From: an uncultured Acetatifactor sp. | GTDB lineage: Bacteria; Bacillota; Clostridia; Lachnospirales; Lachnospiraceae | DNA: 64,000 bases | NCBI GenBank assembly: GCA_947630715.1 | Contig: CANRIP010000006.1 | Coordinates: 1-64,000, forward strand | Direction: 5' to 3' | Shown: piece after piece, positions 51,926 through 59,808 of the stretch | Position numbering within the stretch: position 1 is the first letter of the stretch | Layout: each line of letters begins with the position of its first letter | Made by a program: the position numbers and the translations under genes | Notes under the pieces: generated by a model | Database searches by the model: none | What the model was told of the DNA's origin: nothing | Seen by the model: the letters and a program-made list of their open reading frames with translations, nothing else

Positions 51926-52843
51926 ATGAAGAAACGATTGGATCTGCTTCTGGTGGAGCGGGGGTACGCGGATTCCAGAGAGAAGGCGAAAGCCGTCATC
52001 ATGGCCGGGAACGTTTATGTGAACGGGCAGAAGGAGGATAAAGCCGGCAGCTTCTTCCAGGAGGAAGGGCTTTCTCTGGAGGTAAGGGGAAATACGCTGA
52101 AGTATGTGAGCCGGGGCGGGCTCAAGCTGGAAAAAGCCGTTTCGGTCTGGCCCCTTCCCCTGGAGGGTGGGGTCTGCGTGGACATTGGCGCGTCCACCGG
52201 GGGATTTACGGACTGTATGCTGCAAAACGGCGCAAGGAAGGTGTATGCCGTTGACGTGGGAAAGGGCCAGCTTGCCTGGAAACTCAGGAACGATGAGAGA
52301 GTGGTCTGCATGGAACGGACCAATTTCCGCTATGTGACCCGGGAGGATTTGGGGGAGGAAGTGGATTTCGCCGGGGCGGATGTGTCCTTTATCTCCCTGA
52401 CCAAAATCCTTCTCCCAGCGGGAAGGGTGTTAAAGCAGGGGGGACAGGCTGTCTGCCTGGTGAAACCCCAGTTTGAGGCGGGCCGGGAACAGGTGGGAAA
52501 AAACGGCGTGGTGAGGGATCCCGCCGTCCACAGACAGGTTGTGGAGGGGATTGTGGATTTCGCGGACAGCATTGGATTTACCGTGGCGGATCTGGACTAT
52601 TCCCCCATCCGGGGGCCGGAGGGAAACATCGAATATCTGTTATATCTGCGCAAGGATGCCGGATCTGTGGAAGATCGGTTTTCCCTGCCGGAAGCGCAGG
52701 CGGTGGAGGAATGGAAAACCCTGGTTCAAAACGGCGGGGGACTGTCCCGGAGCCCCTTCTGGCAGCAGAAGATCCGGGAGACGGTGGAGCGTTCCCACGG
52801 AAAGGAGGAAGGCGTCCGAAAGGAGGAAACGCCGGAGGCATGA
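51926..52843 (+). CDS. tlyA: TlyA family rRNA 2'-O-methyltransferase
   Basis: 305 residues. N-terminal S4 RNA-binding domain (RLDLLLVERGYADSREKAKAVI), then an FtsJ-type methyltransferase with the SAM site CVDIGASTGGFTDCML and GADVSFISLTKILLP; catalytic Lys in CLVKPQFEAG. The family methylates 16S and 23S rRNA and can confer capreomycin sensitivity. Stop overlaps the nadK start by 4 bp (ATGA). The C-terminal 35 residues are charged and less conserved. Confidence 0.94.
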   Translation: MKKRLDLLLVERGYADSREKAKAVIMAGNVYVNGQKEDKAGSFFQEEGLSLEVRGNTLKYVSRGGLKLEKAVSVWPLPLEGGVCVDIGASTGGFTDCMLQNGARKVYAVDVGKGQLAWKLRNDERVVCMERTNFRYVTREDLGEEVDFAGADVSFISLTKILLPAGRVLKQGGQAVCLVKPQFEAGREQVGKNGVVRDPAVHRQVVEGIVDFADSIGFTVADLDYSPIRGPEGNIEYLLYLRKDAGSVEDRFSLPEAQAVEEWKTLVQNGGGLSRSPFWQQKIRETVERSHGKEEGVRKEETPEA

Positions 52844-53682
52844 GGCATTTTCTGATCTATACCAATACCCGAAAGGATCAAAATATGGCGGTGACCGCCC
52901 GGATCCGGGATTATCTGACGCTGCGGGGCCGGAAGGCCACCCTGTGGACGGACGCTGCGGGCCAGGAAGGCCGTGCCCGCCGGATTCCGGAGGACGTGGA
53001 CTGTATGATTGTGCTGGGAGGCGACGGCACCGTATTGCAGGCGGCCAGGGAAACCGCCTGTCTTTCGATTCCCATCGTCGGCGTGAACCTGGGGACTTTG
53101 GGGTACATGACGGAAATCGAGCCGGAGGGGGCCGAGGAAGCGCTGGACCGGCTGCTGGCCGGGGATTTTCAGCAGGAAAGCCGGATGATGCTGGAGGGCA
53201 GGGTCTTTTCTCGGGACGGGGACGAGAAGGAGAGCTGGGCCTTAAACGATATTGTGATTTCCCGCAGCGGTTCTCTGCGGATTATCAAATTCAATATCTA
53301 TGTGAACGGCCAGTTCCTGCACGATTATGACGCGGACGGCGTGATCGTCACCACCCCCACGGGCTCCACCGGGTATAATCTGTCGGCGGGAGGGCCCCTG
53401 GTGGAGCCTCAGGCAAGGCTGATGGTGGTGACGCCCATTTGTCCCCACACGCTGAACCAGAGAAGCATTATTCTGTCCGCGGAGGACGTGATCGAGATTG
53501 AAATCCCTCAGGGCAGAGAGGGCGGGATCCAGACGGTGGAGGCAAATTTTGACGGCAGCCATGCGATCACCCTGCAGACGGGGGACAGGATCCGGATTGT
53601 GAGATCGGAAAAATGCACGGAGTTTCTCCGGTTAAATCAGGTCAGCTTTCTGGAGGTGCTTCACAGAAAAATGGCGGATTGA
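52840..53682 (+). CDS. nadK: NAD kinase
   Basis: 280 residues from the ATG at 52840; the ORF-track start at 52711 is inside tlyA. Phosphorylates NAD to NADP. Diagnostic GGDGTVLQAAR, GVNLGTLGYMTE, LNDIVISRSG and TPTGSTGYNLSAGGP. An AAAGGAGG lies upstream. Followed directly by recN; the arginine repressor gene usually found between them in related genomes is absent. Confidence 0.96.
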   Translation: MRHFLIYTNTRKDQNMAVTARIRDYLTLRGRKATLWTDAAGQEGRARRIPEDVDCMIVLGGDGTVLQAARETACLSIPIVGVNLGTLGYMTEIEPEGAEEALDRLLAGDFQQESRMMLEGRVFSRDGDEKESWALNDIVISRSGSLRIIKFNIYVNGQFLHDYDADGVIVTTPTGSTGYNLSAGGPLVEPQARLMVVTPICPHTLNQRSIILSAEDVIEIEIPQGREGGIQTVEANFDGSHAITLQTGDRIRIVRSEKCTEFLRLNQVSFLEVLHRKMAD

Positions 53683-53787
53683 TCCCCGGGGGATCGGGAT
53701 CGGCCGGCCGGTAAGCGGCTTGGGCTTTTGCGCGGGGCGGCGCACGGAGAGGGCAAAAGGTCGTGGAACGACGGAATGCGAGGAAAA

Positions 53788-55494
53788 ATGCTGGAAAGTT
53801 TACATGTGAAAAATCTGGCTCTGATTGAGGAGACGGAGGTGGAATTCGGCCCTGGGCTGAACATTCTCACCGGGGAGACCGGCGCGGGAAAATCTCTGCT
53901 GATCGGCAGCGTGAATCTGGCGCTGGGAGGTAAATTTGAAAAGGAAATGCTGCGCAAGGGAGCGGACAGCGCGCTGGTGGAGCTGGTCTTTTCCGCAGAC
54001 GCCCCCGGGGTGCGGGAATTTCTGGATCAGTCGCAGCTAGAGCAGACCCAGGACGGCAGCCTGACCATCAGCCGCAGGCTCCAGGCGGGAAAGAGCGTCT
54101 GCCGGATCAACGGCGAGATCGTCACCGCCAGACAGGTAAAGGAGCTGGCGGAGCTTTTGATCGATATTCACGGCCAGCATGAACACCAGTCGCTTTTGAA
54201 CAAAAAAAGCCATCTGGATATTCTGGACGGTTTCTGCGGCGGGGAGCTGGAGACGCTGGCAGAGGAAGCCGGACGGCTGTATGTGCAGTGCAGGGAAGGG
54301 CGGGAACGGCTGAACCGGGAGACGGTGGATGAAACGTCCCGCAGACGGGAGCAGTCCCTGGCGGAGTTTGAGTGGCAGGAGATCGAGCAGGCCAAACCGG
54401 TTCCCGGGGAGGACGGCGAGCTGGAGAAACAGTACCGGCTGATGGTGAACGGGAAACGGATCCTGGAGGGGCTGACGGAGAGCTACCAGTCCACCGGCGG
54501 GGATTTCCCGGACGGGGCAAGCGGCGCCTTAAGCCGGGCGCTGCGGGCGCTGCGCGGCGTCTCCGGATACGATGAGAGACTGGGACAGCTAGAGGAGCAA
54601 TTATCCCAGGTGGACAGCCTTCTGGCGGATTATAACCGGGAGCTGTCCGAGTATATGCAGGAGAGGGAATTTGACGGAGAGGACTTCGCCCGGGTGGAGG
54701 AAAGGCTCAATCTGCTGAACCGTCTAAAGGAAAAATACGGCGGCACGTTGGAGGATGTGATTCGGTACCAGGAGGAACGAAGGGCGCAACTGGAAAAATA
54801 TGAACATTACGATTCCTACCTGGCCAATCTGCAGCAGGAGCTGGCGGAAGCGGAACAGAAGTTTTCGGACGTATGCGGACGGATGTCCAAGATCCGCAGA
54901 CAAAACGCCGCCGTTTTGGCCGGGCAGTTAAAGGAGGCCCTGCGCCAGTTAAATTTCCAGTCGGTGGAATTTGAGATCGCCGTGCGGCCGGAGGGGACAA
55001 GGACGGCCAGAGGCTGGGACGACGTGGAATTTTTGATCTCCACCAACCCCGGCGAAAGCCTGAAACCCTTAAGCCAGGTGGCAAGCGGCGGTGAATTGTC
55101 CAGGGTGATGCTGGCCATTAAAACCGTATCGGCGGGAAAGGACGGGATCGGCACCCTGATTTTTGACGAGATCGACGCGGGGATCAGCGGCAGAACCGCG
55201 TGGAGGGTATCGGAGCAGTTGAACCGGGTAGCGGAAAACACCCAGGTGCTTTGTATTACCCATCTGCCCCAGATCGCCGCTATGGCGGACCGGCATTTTG
55301 TCATTGAAAAAAACAGCACTTCGGACAGCACCATCACGGATATCCGGCCGGTGGACGCCGACGAGAGCACGGGCGAGCTGGCAAGGCTGTTGGGGAGCGA
55401 CGCCGCCACGGACGCCGCCTGGTCCAACGCCCAGGAAATGCGGGCTCAGGCGCTGGCATACAAAAAGAATCGTCATGTAAATTTGCGGAATTGA
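53788..55494 (+). CDS. recN: DNA repair protein RecN
   Basis: 568 residues from the ATG at 53788 (MLESLHVKNLALIEETEVEF, the usual N-terminus). SMC-like ATPase acting early in double-strand break repair. Walker A TGETGAGKSLLIGS, coiled coils in the middle (about 150-400), signature QVASGGELSRVMLAIK, Walker B TLIFDEIDAGISGRTA. All ATPase motifs intact. Confidence 0.96.
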   Translation: MLESLHVKNLALIEETEVEFGPGLNILTGETGAGKSLLIGSVNLALGGKFEKEMLRKGADSALVELVFSADAPGVREFLDQSQLEQTQDGSLTISRRLQAGKSVCRINGEIVTARQVKELAELLIDIHGQHEHQSLLNKKSHLDILDGFCGGELETLAEEAGRLYVQCREGRERLNRETVDETSRRREQSLAEFEWQEIEQAKPVPGEDGELEKQYRLMVNGKRILEGLTESYQSTGGDFPDGASGALSRALRALRGVSGYDERLGQLEEQLSQVDSLLADYNRELSEYMQEREFDGEDFARVEERLNLLNRLKEKYGGTLEDVIRYQEERRAQLEKYEHYDSYLANLQQELAEAEQKFSDVCGRMSKIRRQNAAVLAGQLKEALRQLNFQSVEFEIAVRPEGTRTARGWDDVEFLISTNPGESLKPLSQVASGGELSRVMLAIKTVSAGKDGIGTLIFDEIDAGISGRTAWRVSEQLNRVAENTQVLCITHLPQIAAMADRHFVIEKNSTSDSTITDIRPVDADESTGELARLLGSDAATDAAWSNAQEMRAQALAYKKNRHVNLRN

Positions 55495-55614
55495 AAAAAG
55501 AAAGGTTTAAAAAGTACACACACTGTTAAAAATACAGATAGATTACGGCGCGCCATAAGGAAGACAAAGCCTTGTGCAGCCGGAAAAAATCAGGATGCAG
55601 GGAGTGTGTGGAAA

Positions 55615-56967
55615 ATGAACAGGCGGACGGAAAGAGACGTTAGGATCAAGCGGCAGGCGGGACAGGAAATGGTCGTTTTGCTGGAGAACTGGAAAAAGCG
55701 CGCGAGACGTATGAAGATATACCGGTTCTGCCTGTGCCTGACGCTTTTTTTCTGCTGCACGGCGTTGACCGCAACGTTGTATTACAGAATTGACAGCAGT
55801 ATTCCCTCGGTGCTGAATATCCGGGCGGACACAGAGCAGTCTTTCTGCCTGGGGGTGCCGGCGGAGGCTGAGATTGTCAGCGTCAGTGAAAGCGGGGAAA
55901 GCAATATCCCGGCGGGATCGGTGCAGATCGATTTAAGCAGGCCCGTCACCTTAAAGACCGCGCAGGAATCCAGTTACAGGATGCTGGTGAAACTGTTCGG
56001 TTTTCTGCCTTTTAAAGAGGTGGATATCCAGGTGATCGAGGATCAGGAGCTGATTCCCGTGGGAGCGCCCATCGGCATTTACGTCAAGACGGACGGCGTG
56101 TTGGTGGTGGGAACCGGGGAATTTCAGGGACTGGACGGCGTCTCCTATTCCCCCTGCCGGTTTGTGCTGAAATCCGGGGATTATATCCGGCGGGTGGACG
56201 GCCAGGATGTGACGGAAAAGGAAGCTTTTATCCAGTGTGTGGAACAAAGCGGCGGCAGGCAGATGAAACTGACGCTGGAGCGGAACGGCGAAACCATGGA
56301 TGTGAGCGTGACGCCGGTGAAGGATGCGGCAGGGGTGTACAAGCTGGGGGTATGGGTCAGGGATAACGCGCAGGGCGTGGGAACCATGACCTATATCGAC
56401 CCCGATGGCAATTTCGGGGCGCTGGGCCACGGGATCAACGACATTGACACCAGCACGTTGATGCATATGGAAAACGGGACGCTGTATCACACGGATATTG
56501 TGGACATCAAGAAGGGAACGGATGGAAATCCCGGAGAAATGACGGGAATGATTGTGTATTCAAAGGACAATATCCTGGGGACCATCACCAGCAACAGCAG
56601 CAAGGGGATCTTTGGCGTGTGCAATGAAAGCGCCTTACAGCTTGGGGTGCAGGAGCCCCTTCCCATCGGGCTGAAACAGGAGATTGTCAAAGGGCCGGCC
56701 CAGATTCTGTGCACGGTGGAGGACGAGGCCGCCTATTACGATGTGGAAATCACGGCGGTACATCTGGATCATGACAATGTGAACAGAGGCATTGAGCTGA
56801 AAGTCACGGATCCCAGGCTGCTGGAGGTCACCGGCGGCATTGTCCAGGGCATGAGCGGCAGCCCCATCATTCAAAACGGGAAGATCATTGGGGCCGTCAC
56901 CCATGTACTGGTGCAGGACAGCGCCAGAGGATACGGGATCTTCATTGAAACCATGCTGGAGCATTGA
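55615..56967 (+). CDS. spoIVB: SpoIVB serine peptidase
   Basis: 450 residues from the ATG at 55615 (GGAG 10 bases upstream; GTG 55606 is possible). Secreted from the forespore to start SigK activation. N-terminal transmembrane helix (about 36-58), PDZ domain (about 165-250; FVLKSGDYIRRVDGQDV), then the S55 peptidase domain with GHGINDIDTST and the nucleophile Ser414 in GMSGSPIIQNGK. Strong terminator follows. The usual neighbour spo0A is not found here. Confidence 0.95.
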   Translation: MNRRTERDVRIKRQAGQEMVVLLENWKKRARRMKIYRFCLCLTLFFCCTALTATLYYRIDSSIPSVLNIRADTEQSFCLGVPAEAEIVSVSESGESNIPAGSVQIDLSRPVTLKTAQESSYRMLVKLFGFLPFKEVDIQVIEDQELIPVGAPIGIYVKTDGVLVVGTGEFQGLDGVSYSPCRFVLKSGDYIRRVDGQDVTEKEAFIQCVEQSGGRQMKLTLERNGETMDVSVTPVKDAAGVYKLGVWVRDNAQGVGTMTYIDPDGNFGALGHGINDIDTSTLMHMENGTLYHTDIVDIKKGTDGNPGEMTGMIVYSKDNILGTITSNSSKGIFGVCNESALQLGVQEPLPIGLKQEIVKGPAQILCTVEDEAAYYDVEITAVHLDHDNVNRGIELKVTDPRLLEVTGGIVQGMSGSPIIQNGKIIGAVTHVLVQDSARGYGIFIETMLEH

Positions 56968-57011
56968 ACCATGACACCGGAAGAAATTGCGGATTGTGTT
57001 TCTGCATGAAA

Positions 57012-57041
57012 AATCCTCGGTTGAGTCCGGGGATTTTTTTT
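57012..57041 (+). terminator. intrinsic terminator after spoIVB
   Basis: AATCCTCGG (57012-57020), loop TTGAGT, CCGGGGATT (57027-57035) with one G-T pair, followed by an unbroken T-run to 57041. It marks the boundary of the GC-rich block. Confidence 0.88.
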
Positions 57042-57110
57042 GGCAAAAAACAAATTTCTATGAATAAATTCAAATAAATAGGAAAATATGAGAAAAAAAC
57101 TCAAATATTG

Positions 57111-57138
57111 TTTACAAAATTGAAAAATGGTATATAAT
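57111..57138 (+). promoter_or_regulatory. promoter for the AbiL-like pair
   Basis: TTTACA (57111-57116), 16-bp spacer, TATAAT (57133-57138), 28 bp before the start codon, in a very AT-rich stretch. Confidence 0.65.
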
Positions 57139-57166
57139 ATACAAGTATCAAGTGGAGGTTGATGAT

Positions 57167-58393
57167 ATGCTAAGTCAATTTACTGTTAAAAACTACAAAA
57201 GTATCCGTGATGAGATTACATTTGACATGCAGGCAGCAGCTATTTCGGAGCATAACGATAAAATTATTCAAGATGGGAATGGGGAATTGTTTCTGCCCGT
57301 AGCGGTTATCTATGGGCCGAACGGTGGCGGAAAGTCTAATGTACTGGAAGCAATTTATACATTGGCATCTAAAATTTTGCGTCCTCTTTGCGCAACCTGC
57401 GATAAAAGCGACTGCGCATACAAGGCCAGAAAAATTCCTGTGGAACCATTTGCTTTTACGGAAGAAAATAGAAACATGCCTACAAAGTTTGAAATTTTCT
57501 TTCGGACGCAAGTAGCAGAGTATCGTTATATTCTTCATATTCAGAGAGAAACCGTGATTTATGAAAGCCTTGATAGAGTGAAAATGGAAACGGGAAGGCG
57601 CTCTGCATTGTTTGTCCGTGAAAAAGACAAAATAGATTTGAAAGGCACATTTGTCAAATTTAAGATTAGTGAAGACTTGTCGGAAACTTTGCCCTTATTG
57701 TCATATCTTGGGATTACTTATAAAAAGAACGAAATAGTGAATGACGTGCTGAGTTGGTTTGAAGAATCCATAGACTTTTTAAATTATGGAAATCCTTATC
57801 AGGAAATGAAAACAGCAATAGCAAAATCTGATAAAATCAAAGAATTAGTGTTGAAAATGATCCGGGAAATGGACTTGGATATTGAAGATTTTCGTGTGGA
57901 AGAAAAGGACGAGGATACGGTAGAGGTGTATACAAAACATATTGTGAATGGAGAGAGTACAGAACTTACGTTATCCGAGGAGTCCAGCGGAACAAAAAAG
58001 CTATTTGGACTTTTGCCGTATATTGTGCATAGCCTGATCTGCGGAACGACGTTGGTCATTGACGAACTGGACGCAAAAATTCATCCCTTATTATTGAAAC
58101 ACATGATTGAACTGTATACGGACATGAATGTAAATAAGGCAAAGGGGCAGTTGATTTTTACCTCCCATGATTTATCAACCATGAACAATGAGGTTTATCG
58201 AAGGGACGAAATTTGGTTTGTGGCAAAGGGAAGGGATCAAAACACCAAGTTATATTCATTGGTAGAGTTTAAGGATGACAATGGTGTGTCAGTCCGCAAG
58301 GATGCAAAATATGATAAACAGTATCTTGAGGGGAAATATGGCGCGGATCCGTATCTGCAAAGGATTATAGATTGGGGGACAGTCAATGCCTAA
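57167..58393 (+). CDS. AAA family ATPase (RloA / AbiLi-like)
   Basis: 408 residues from the ATG at 57167, with AGTGGAGG eight bases upstream; the 57152 start is a GTG within that site. ABC-type/AAA_21 ATPase: Walker A YGPNGGGKSNVLEAI near 50, signature LSEESSGTKKLF near 275, Walker B TLVIDELDAKIHPLLL near 300, D/H-loop FTSHDLSTM. It overlaps the RloB gene by 8 bp; this gene pair is the AbiL-type abortive-infection arrangement (AbiLi/AbiLii). Codon use is AT-rich, unlike both sides, indicating transfer. Phage defence is inferred from family and context. Confidence 0.85.
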   Translation: MLSQFTVKNYKSIRDEITFDMQAAAISEHNDKIIQDGNGELFLPVAVIYGPNGGGKSNVLEAIYTLASKILRPLCATCDKSDCAYKARKIPVEPFAFTEENRNMPTKFEIFFRTQVAEYRYILHIQRETVIYESLDRVKMETGRRSALFVREKDKIDLKGTFVKFKISEDLSETLPLLSYLGITYKKNEIVNDVLSWFEESIDFLNYGNPYQEMKTAIAKSDKIKELVLKMIREMDLDIEDFRVEEKDEDTVEVYTKHIVNGESTELTLSEESSGTKKLFGLLPYIVHSLICGTTLVIDELDAKIHPLLLKHMIELYTDMNVNKAKGQLIFTSHDLSTMNNEVYRRDEIWFVAKGRDQNTKLYSLVEFKDDNGVSVRKDAKYDKQYLEGKYGADPYLQRIIDWGTVNA

Positions 58394-59102
58394 AAAAGCC
58401 GGTATGGAAAAGTGGAAGAAAGAGCGTCGGAAACACTATTTGGAACTCAAAGAATATCGCTACTACATCTTTTGTGAGGGGGAGCAAACAGAGCCGCAGT
58501 ATTTTGCAGGATTTAAACGGCTGATTGAGGACAACCCTATCTACAAAGATATGGTATTGATTGAGATTGAGCCTTGTGCAGCAGAAACCATGCGCGTCAT
58601 AGGAATGGCGGAAAGATATGTCAAAGAGAATAACATACAAAAGGGTCAAATCTGGTGTGTGTATGATAAGGACAGTTTTCCGGCAGAGCATTTCAATGGT
58701 GTTGTGGAACGAGCGGACTTGTTAAATCAGGATAACTCAGAATTACAATATCATGCAGCGTGGAGTAATGAGTGCATTGAGTTCTGGTTTATACTGCATT
58801 TTGCTTATTATACCGCTAACAACCACCGGACAGCGTACATAAATTTTTTAAACCATAAGTTTCAGGAACTGGGATTAGGGAAGTATCAGAAGAATATGCC
58901 GAATCTTTTTGAAATATTAATGGAAAAAGGTAATCCAAAGCTGGCAATACGATACGCCAAGCGGGCTATCAAAGATGGACGAGGTAAAACGCCAACGGAA
59001 ATTGCGCCGGGGACAAAGGTGTATGAGCTGGTGGAGGAACTGGCGAAGTATTTGCCGGAAGAAATAAGAAACTGTTTTTGCCAGGAACGTGCGCAATTTT
59101 GA
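58386..59102 (+). CDS. RloB domain protein (AbiLii-like)
   Basis: 238 residues. TOPRIM-like RloB fold: FCEGEQTEPQYFAGF (acidic residue of the first motif), VYDKDSFP (Asp pair), and WSNECIEFWFILHF, the RloB signature. The family is thought to be the nuclease-like effector that works with the overlapping AAA ATPase. Same AT-rich composition as its partner. Anti-phage role not shown for this copy. Confidence 0.83.
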   Translation: MPKKAGMEKWKKERRKHYLELKEYRYYIFCEGEQTEPQYFAGFKRLIEDNPIYKDMVLIEIEPCAAETMRVIGMAERYVKENNIQKGQIWCVYDKDSFPAEHFNGVVERADLLNQDNSELQYHAAWSNECIEFWFILHFAYYTANNHRTAYINFLNHKFQELGLGKYQKNMPNLFEILMEKGNPKLAIRYAKRAIKDGRGKTPTEIAPGTKVYELVEELAKYLPEEIRNCFCQERAQF

Positions 59103-59126
59103 CAAAATTGCCAAAATCCGCACGTT
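59086..59126. repeat. nested inverted repeats over the rloB stop codon
   Basis: Outer arms AACGTGCG (59086-59093) and CGCACGTT (59119-59126); inner CAATTTTG-A-CAAAATTG (59094-59110). The inner stem contains the TGA stop of the RloB gene. No T-run, so a structure affecting mRNA stability or a binding site is as likely as termination. Confidence 0.6.
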
Positions 59127-59130
59127 AGAC

Positions 59131-59160
59131 TTGCAAGCAACTTACCCAATATGATAAAAT
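59131..59160 (+). promoter_or_regulatory. possible promoter for the small membrane protein gene
   Basis: TTGCAA (59131-59136), 18-bp spacer, TAAAAT (59155-59160), about 70 bp before the start at 59232. Confidence 0.45.
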
Positions 59161-59231
59161 ATGGCTAACCAAGTAGGCGTGATACTTGTACTGAGCGGCT
59201 TATTACAGTTGTATGGTAAGGAGGCAGGAAT

Positions 59232-59591
59232 ATGGCTAAATTAACATCAAAGCAACTGCTATGGATCAGAAACATTGTGATGTTTGCCGGGGTTCTTATG
59301 GCTTTTGTTGTATGGCTGCATGTTCCTTCTACTTTAAAAAATAACCGCCTATACCATATTGGAAATGGAGAGTATACTTTTAAGGAACCTTTTCTTATTT
59401 TCATACTCATGCCTTTACTTGGGCTTATTCCAAGAAAACCGATCGATGAAATCCATACGGATGATATGACAGAGAGAAATAAGATAAAAGAAGAAATAGA
59501 AATAACGTCAAAAAAGACACAAATTATCTGCACTGTAATCGGAACGCTATTAGCATGCGTTATCTTTTTGTTGATGGTGCTGATTGGATAG
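59232..59591 (+). CDS. small membrane protein of unknown function
   Basis: 119 residues with a good AAGGAGG site. Three hydrophobic helices: about 12-30 (IVMFAGVLMAFVVWLHV), 52-66 (FLIFILMPLLGLIP), and 97-118 (ICTVIGTLLACVIFLLMVLIG), with a charged loop between the last two. Not recognised. AT-rich like the ATPase/RloB pair and ending at the same boundary, so it probably arrived with them, but it has its own promoter candidate and need not be part of the defence system. Confidence 0.7.
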   Translation: MAKLTSKQLLWIRNIVMFAGVLMAFVVWLHVPSTLKNNRLYHIGNGEYTFKEPFLIFILMPLLGLIPRKPIDEIHTDDMTERNKIKEEIEITSKKTQIICTVIGTLLACVIFLLMVLIG

Positions 59592-59608
59592 TTTCAGAAA
59601 AAGGAAAG

Positions 59609-59650
59609 AGAGAGTACTGTAAACCCCGCAGCGGCGCTGTACTCTCTTTT
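59609..59650. terminator. bidirectional terminator at the right edge of the AT-rich island
   Basis: AGAGAGTAC (59609-59617), 21-nt loop, GTACTCTCT (59639-59647) then TTT. It would end the membrane-protein transcript and possibly typA from the other side. The following 158 bp to the typA stop hold no gene I can support. Confidence 0.7.
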
Positions 59651-59808
59651 ACCTCTCTTTTCCATAAGCATCGCAAGCGCCCAATGGGTTCTTTCCACTT
59701 TCTGCCACCCCATCAAGCCATTTTCCCGTTCCCGATTGTTTTTGGCCGCATCCATGTATGTCTTTTAGTTCCTTCCCAATGATCTGACAGAGTGGGTTTC
59801 TGACGTCC

